From NCBI GenBank assembly GCA_015227615.1, contig JAALGZ010000013.1, forward strand, positions 496,001-560,000: a stretch of 64,000 nt of DNA. Reading direction: 5' to 3'. Shown one piece after another: positions 61,661-64,000 of the stretch. This DNA comes from Labyrinthula sp. Ha. Its lineage: Eukaryota > Sar > Bigyra > Labyrinthulida > Labyrinthulaceae. Within the stretch, counting starts at the first letter, position 1, and each line of letters starts with the position of its first letter. Both the position numbers and the translations under genes were made by a program. The notes beneath the pieces were generated by a model. That model saw only the letters and a list, made by a program, of their open reading frames with translations, had not been told where the DNA came from and made no database searches.

Positions 61661-64000
61661 CACAGTTTTCTAGTGGAACGCTACACGGAGTTACTAAACA
61701 CCCTCAAATCCAGATGTTTACTCCAAAATTTAAACACAGAGGCACTTTTAGAAAAATCAAGGGAGGATTTTAACAATAAAGTCAAATCGAAACATGTCAA
61801 GGCTGATGTCAAAAAGTGCTCCTCGCTGGTGAAAAGAATAAAAAACATTGGATCTGAAAATGTTAATTCTCTAATAAATGATGCTGAAAGTTTGAATTTA
61901 ACTAGGTATCTCTCTGAAATAGCAAGCGGAATCCTTGAAGCCCAATTTAAAATGAAAGATTGCTTCGGAGTTGTTTCTTTTATATCAAAGATGAACCAAC
62001 TCTATGAATCATTCTTTTCAGAATTTTCTTTAATTCTTGATCAAAATCTTCTTACACTTTTAAAATTTTCTCCTAAGCAAACGTTAACAAAAGAAGCTAT
62101 TGAACGGACAAATCTTCTTTCTCGTCTCTACTTTGAATTAGCAGTTATTGGCATCGAAACCGATTCTTCAAAAGTTCTCAAAGTTTTTCGCAAGCTTGTT
62201 TATGTTAAAACCTCAGCTGGGGAAATAACTTTTAGTTTAAGATTTCAGCGCTGCATATTTTCTCTGGTGAAGTTTTTTGGTTTTGAATTTGTTTATCCTT
62301 TTAAATCTGAGAGGGAGTTTCAACGGTTACACAATCTTCATGAGAAGACTTCAACGGTTATTTATGAATATTATAAATATATGTCCGTTACTCTAATCAA
62401 GGAAAATCGTTCTCTCTTGAAGTTGAAAGAAAAAAGCAAGTCTGAACTTCTTGCGCGAGGGGCTTTAAACCAAAGGACAAAAGAAAACATTGTAACTAAA
62501 GGCACCTTAGTTAAAAATCTTGTGGTTGCAGTGGACAAATTTTCAAAATTACTTGGGTTGAAACCCCCATTGTTGCAAGATAGGTTAGATGAAGCTCACA
62601 ATGACGGGACAAAAGGAATCGAAATATGGGATAGGAGTAAGAGTAAGGAACTCTCCACAGAAAAAGATATATCATACTTATATGGTGGCGAGGAATTTAA
62701 AGTTTTTTACCATGACTTACTTAATCTTCGTTCAGAGTTGTCAGTGGAATATTTAACCGAGCTACAGAGTAAACAGATAAGGCCTGATGATGAAAGTGTA
62801 GATTCAGATGACGGAGAGCTTCTCTCGAACTCGAAGAAAAAAAAAGCTGCTTTTGATGTGAATAAGGGTCTCAGCAGTAGCAATCGTGGAGACATAGACC
62901 AGGCTTTAGGTCTATTAGGTAGTCAACCAGCTAAGAAAGAAGCGGCACCTATTAGTCGGCCCAAGCCAAAACCAAAGAAAAAACCTAGAAAAGCTTCAGT
63001 TGTGCGACAACCAAGAAAATTTAAAGAAAGCGACTTTCAAGCTGATTTTGAGGCACTTGACTATGATGATGATGACCTTGAACTAGACTCGAGCGAGAGA
63101 AAACAACAACTTAGAGTGACCGAAAAGCTCTCCGAAGAAGCGCAGGGACTTTTCGCAAAGTTACCTGATGTGCTTTCGAAAGAATTGTGCGATCAGTTCT
63201 GTATTGAATTTTGTATTCTATACGGAAAAACTACAAATAAGACAATACGAAAATCTTACTTAAACGCCCTGTTTGAGCATCTAAGGTTTATAGCACATAA
63301 TAGATTTGAATTAATCCAGTTTTATGCAAGAATTATTGCAAACTTGGCTGAATTCTTTGAGGACCTACCCGAGAAAATTGTACACAGGCTCTTAGGCCAA
63401 TTTAAGTACCTAATTAGAAGGAATAATTCAAAAAATATGCGTGATAAGTTGGACTCAAAATTAAGAAACGCACGATACATTGCAGAGCTTGCAAAATTTA
63501 AGTCTCCGGTTCTCCAGGAAGTGTTACCGGTTGAGAAAATATTTTTTATAATGAACTATACGCTCGCTCGTTTCAATGGTTCTAACATTAATTATCTATG
63601 CGAGCTGTTGGATACCTGTGGTAAATTTTTATACCGACAGCCCATGACGAAAAATTATATGAAAGTTATTCTGGAGGGTTTAACTAAAATAGCTAACGAA
63701 AAGTCGTTAGATGAGGAGCATAAATCTTTGATTAACAATGTTTATCTTACTACAACTGAGGCTGACGATGTTTTCAGAAGGATAGTTGTCAAGGAAAGAA
63801 CCAAAGTGGAACTCTTTCTAGAATATTTGTTTTTTGATTATCTAAACCCATCCAAAGAAATTCCGAGCGAGGAAACCCAGCCAAAGCCTAAAGCAAAGTT
63901 TAGAGTTGTCACAAAAACTGCCTCCCGCTCAAGTAAGTGCAACTCTCAGGTGCGATTTATAACAGAAAAATTGCTGAAGTTAAACTGGAATGGTGCCTTG
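61649..64000 (+). CDS. UPF2: UPF2 (regulator of nonsense transcripts 2), 3' end outside window
   Basis: Scaffold that links UPF1 to UPF3 and the exon-junction complex in nonsense-mediated mRNA decay; cytoplasmic. The 784 codons visible are open to the last base with no intron. The ATG at 61649 is the first in frame after an upstream stop at 61610-61612. MIF4G domain 1 spans about 30-250 (KRIKNIGSENVNSL, NLTRYLSEIASGILEAQFK). A conserved linker element EEFKVFYHDLLNLRSEL lies at about 347. A basic stretch (KPKPKKKPRK) near 437-446 and an acidic one near 471-480 follow. MIF4G domain 2 spans about 490-730 (LPDVLSKELCDQFCIEFC, FYARIIANLAEFFEDLPE, LCELLDTCGKFLYRQP). The final residues (ITEKLLKLNW) match the start of MIF4G domain 3, which binds UPF3. 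The third MIF4G and the C-terminal UPF1-binding region should follow beyond the window. Confidence 0.93.
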   Translation, partial: MTEEHSFLVERYTELLNTLKSRCLLQNLNTEALLEKSREDFNNKVKSKHVKADVKKCSSLVKRIKNIGSENVNSLINDAESLNLTRYLSEIASGILEAQFKMKDCFGVVSFISKMNQLYESFFSEFSLILDQNLLTLLKFSPKQTLTKEAIERTNLLSRLYFELAVIGIETDSSKVLKVFRKLVYVKTSAGEITFSLRFQRCIFSLVKFFGFEFVYPFKSEREFQRLHNLHEKTSTVIYEYYKYMSVTLIKENRSLLKLKEKSKSELLARGALNQRTKENIVTKGTLVKNLVVAVDKFSKLLGLKPPLLQDRLDEAHNDGTKGIEIWDRSKSKELSTEKDISYLYGGEEFKVFYHDLLNLRSELSVEYLTELQSKQIRPDDESVDSDDGELLSNSKKKKAAFDVNKGLSSSNRGDIDQALGLLGSQPAKKEAAPISRPKPKPKKKPRKASVVRQPRKFKESDFQADFEALDYDDDDLELDSSERKQQLRVTEKLSEEAQGLFAKLPDVLSKELCDQFCIEFCILYGKTTNKTIRKSYLNALFEHLRFIAHNRFELIQFYARIIANLAEFFEDLPEKIVHRLLGQFKYLIRRNNSKNMRDKLDSKLRNARYIAELAKFKSPVLQEVLPVEKIFFIMNYTLARFNGSNINYLCELLDTCGKFLYRQPMTKNYMKVILEGLTKIANEKSLDEEHKSLINNVYLTTTEADDVFRRIVVKERTKVELFLEYLFFDYLNPSKEIPSEETQPKPKAKFRVVTKTASRSSKCNSQVRFITEKLLKLNWNGAL

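Noticed and set aside
1-64000. Ciliate-type or other reassigned genetic code
   Set aside because: TAA, TAG and TGA all end genes, and no conserved domain contains an in-frame stop that needs reading as an amino acid.
1-64000. tRNA, rRNA and CRISPR arrays
   Set aside because: I looked for T-loop GGTTCGANNCC patterns, rRNA-like blocks and regularly spaced repeats and saw none; this is by eye only.

Overview
The window is nuclear DNA of an unidentified, AT-rich eukaryote that almost certainly builds cilia or flagella. It carries one complete axonemal dynein heavy chain gene. All three stop codons end genes (TAA, TAG, TGA) and none is read through inside conserved domains, so the code looks standard, which argues against most ciliates. 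The most telling host trait is the introns. Eleven of the twelve I can place with confidence are only 27-32 nt long, and the twelfth is 59 nt. The lineage cannot be named from the sequence alone; a free-living flagellated protist fits best.

Layout. From 1 to about 18.1 kb the DNA is almost empty: one intronless seven-helix membrane protein gene (5115-6083) and one decayed coding-like stretch (about 9.55-9.93 kb). A gene cluster follows at 18.2-32.7 kb: a poorly resolved small gene with a tandem 26-codon repeat (+), an acidic/basic protein with a bZIP-like segment (-) whose stop codon overlaps that of its neighbour, and a seven-exon inner-arm-type dynein heavy chain (+, 4146 residues). From 32.7 to 42.9 kb there is no host gene that I recognise. 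This gap contains a broken Ty1/copia fossil (37209-40103) bounded by 254-bp arms in inverted, not direct, orientation.

A second gene cluster lies at 42.9-53.3 kb. It holds a 6-phosphofructo-2-kinase/fructose-2,6-bisphosphatase homologue with two N-terminal SerA-type ACT domains and a damaged bisphosphatase site (+), a 765-residue type I membrane protein (-), and a CYP7/CYP8-like cytochrome P450 (+). From 53.4 to 61.6 kb there are scattered, decayed LINE reverse-transcriptase pieces. The window ends inside UPF2, the scaffold of nonsense-mediated mRNA decay (61649 to the end, + strand).

The genes do not form one pathway. The strongest candidate for something new is the ACT-ACT-PFK2 fusion. It suggests that an amino acid, perhaps serine, could control fructose-2,6-bisphosphate and so glycolytic flux in this organism. 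The tiny introns and the presence of UPF2 also make the window a good place to ask how intron retention is policed.
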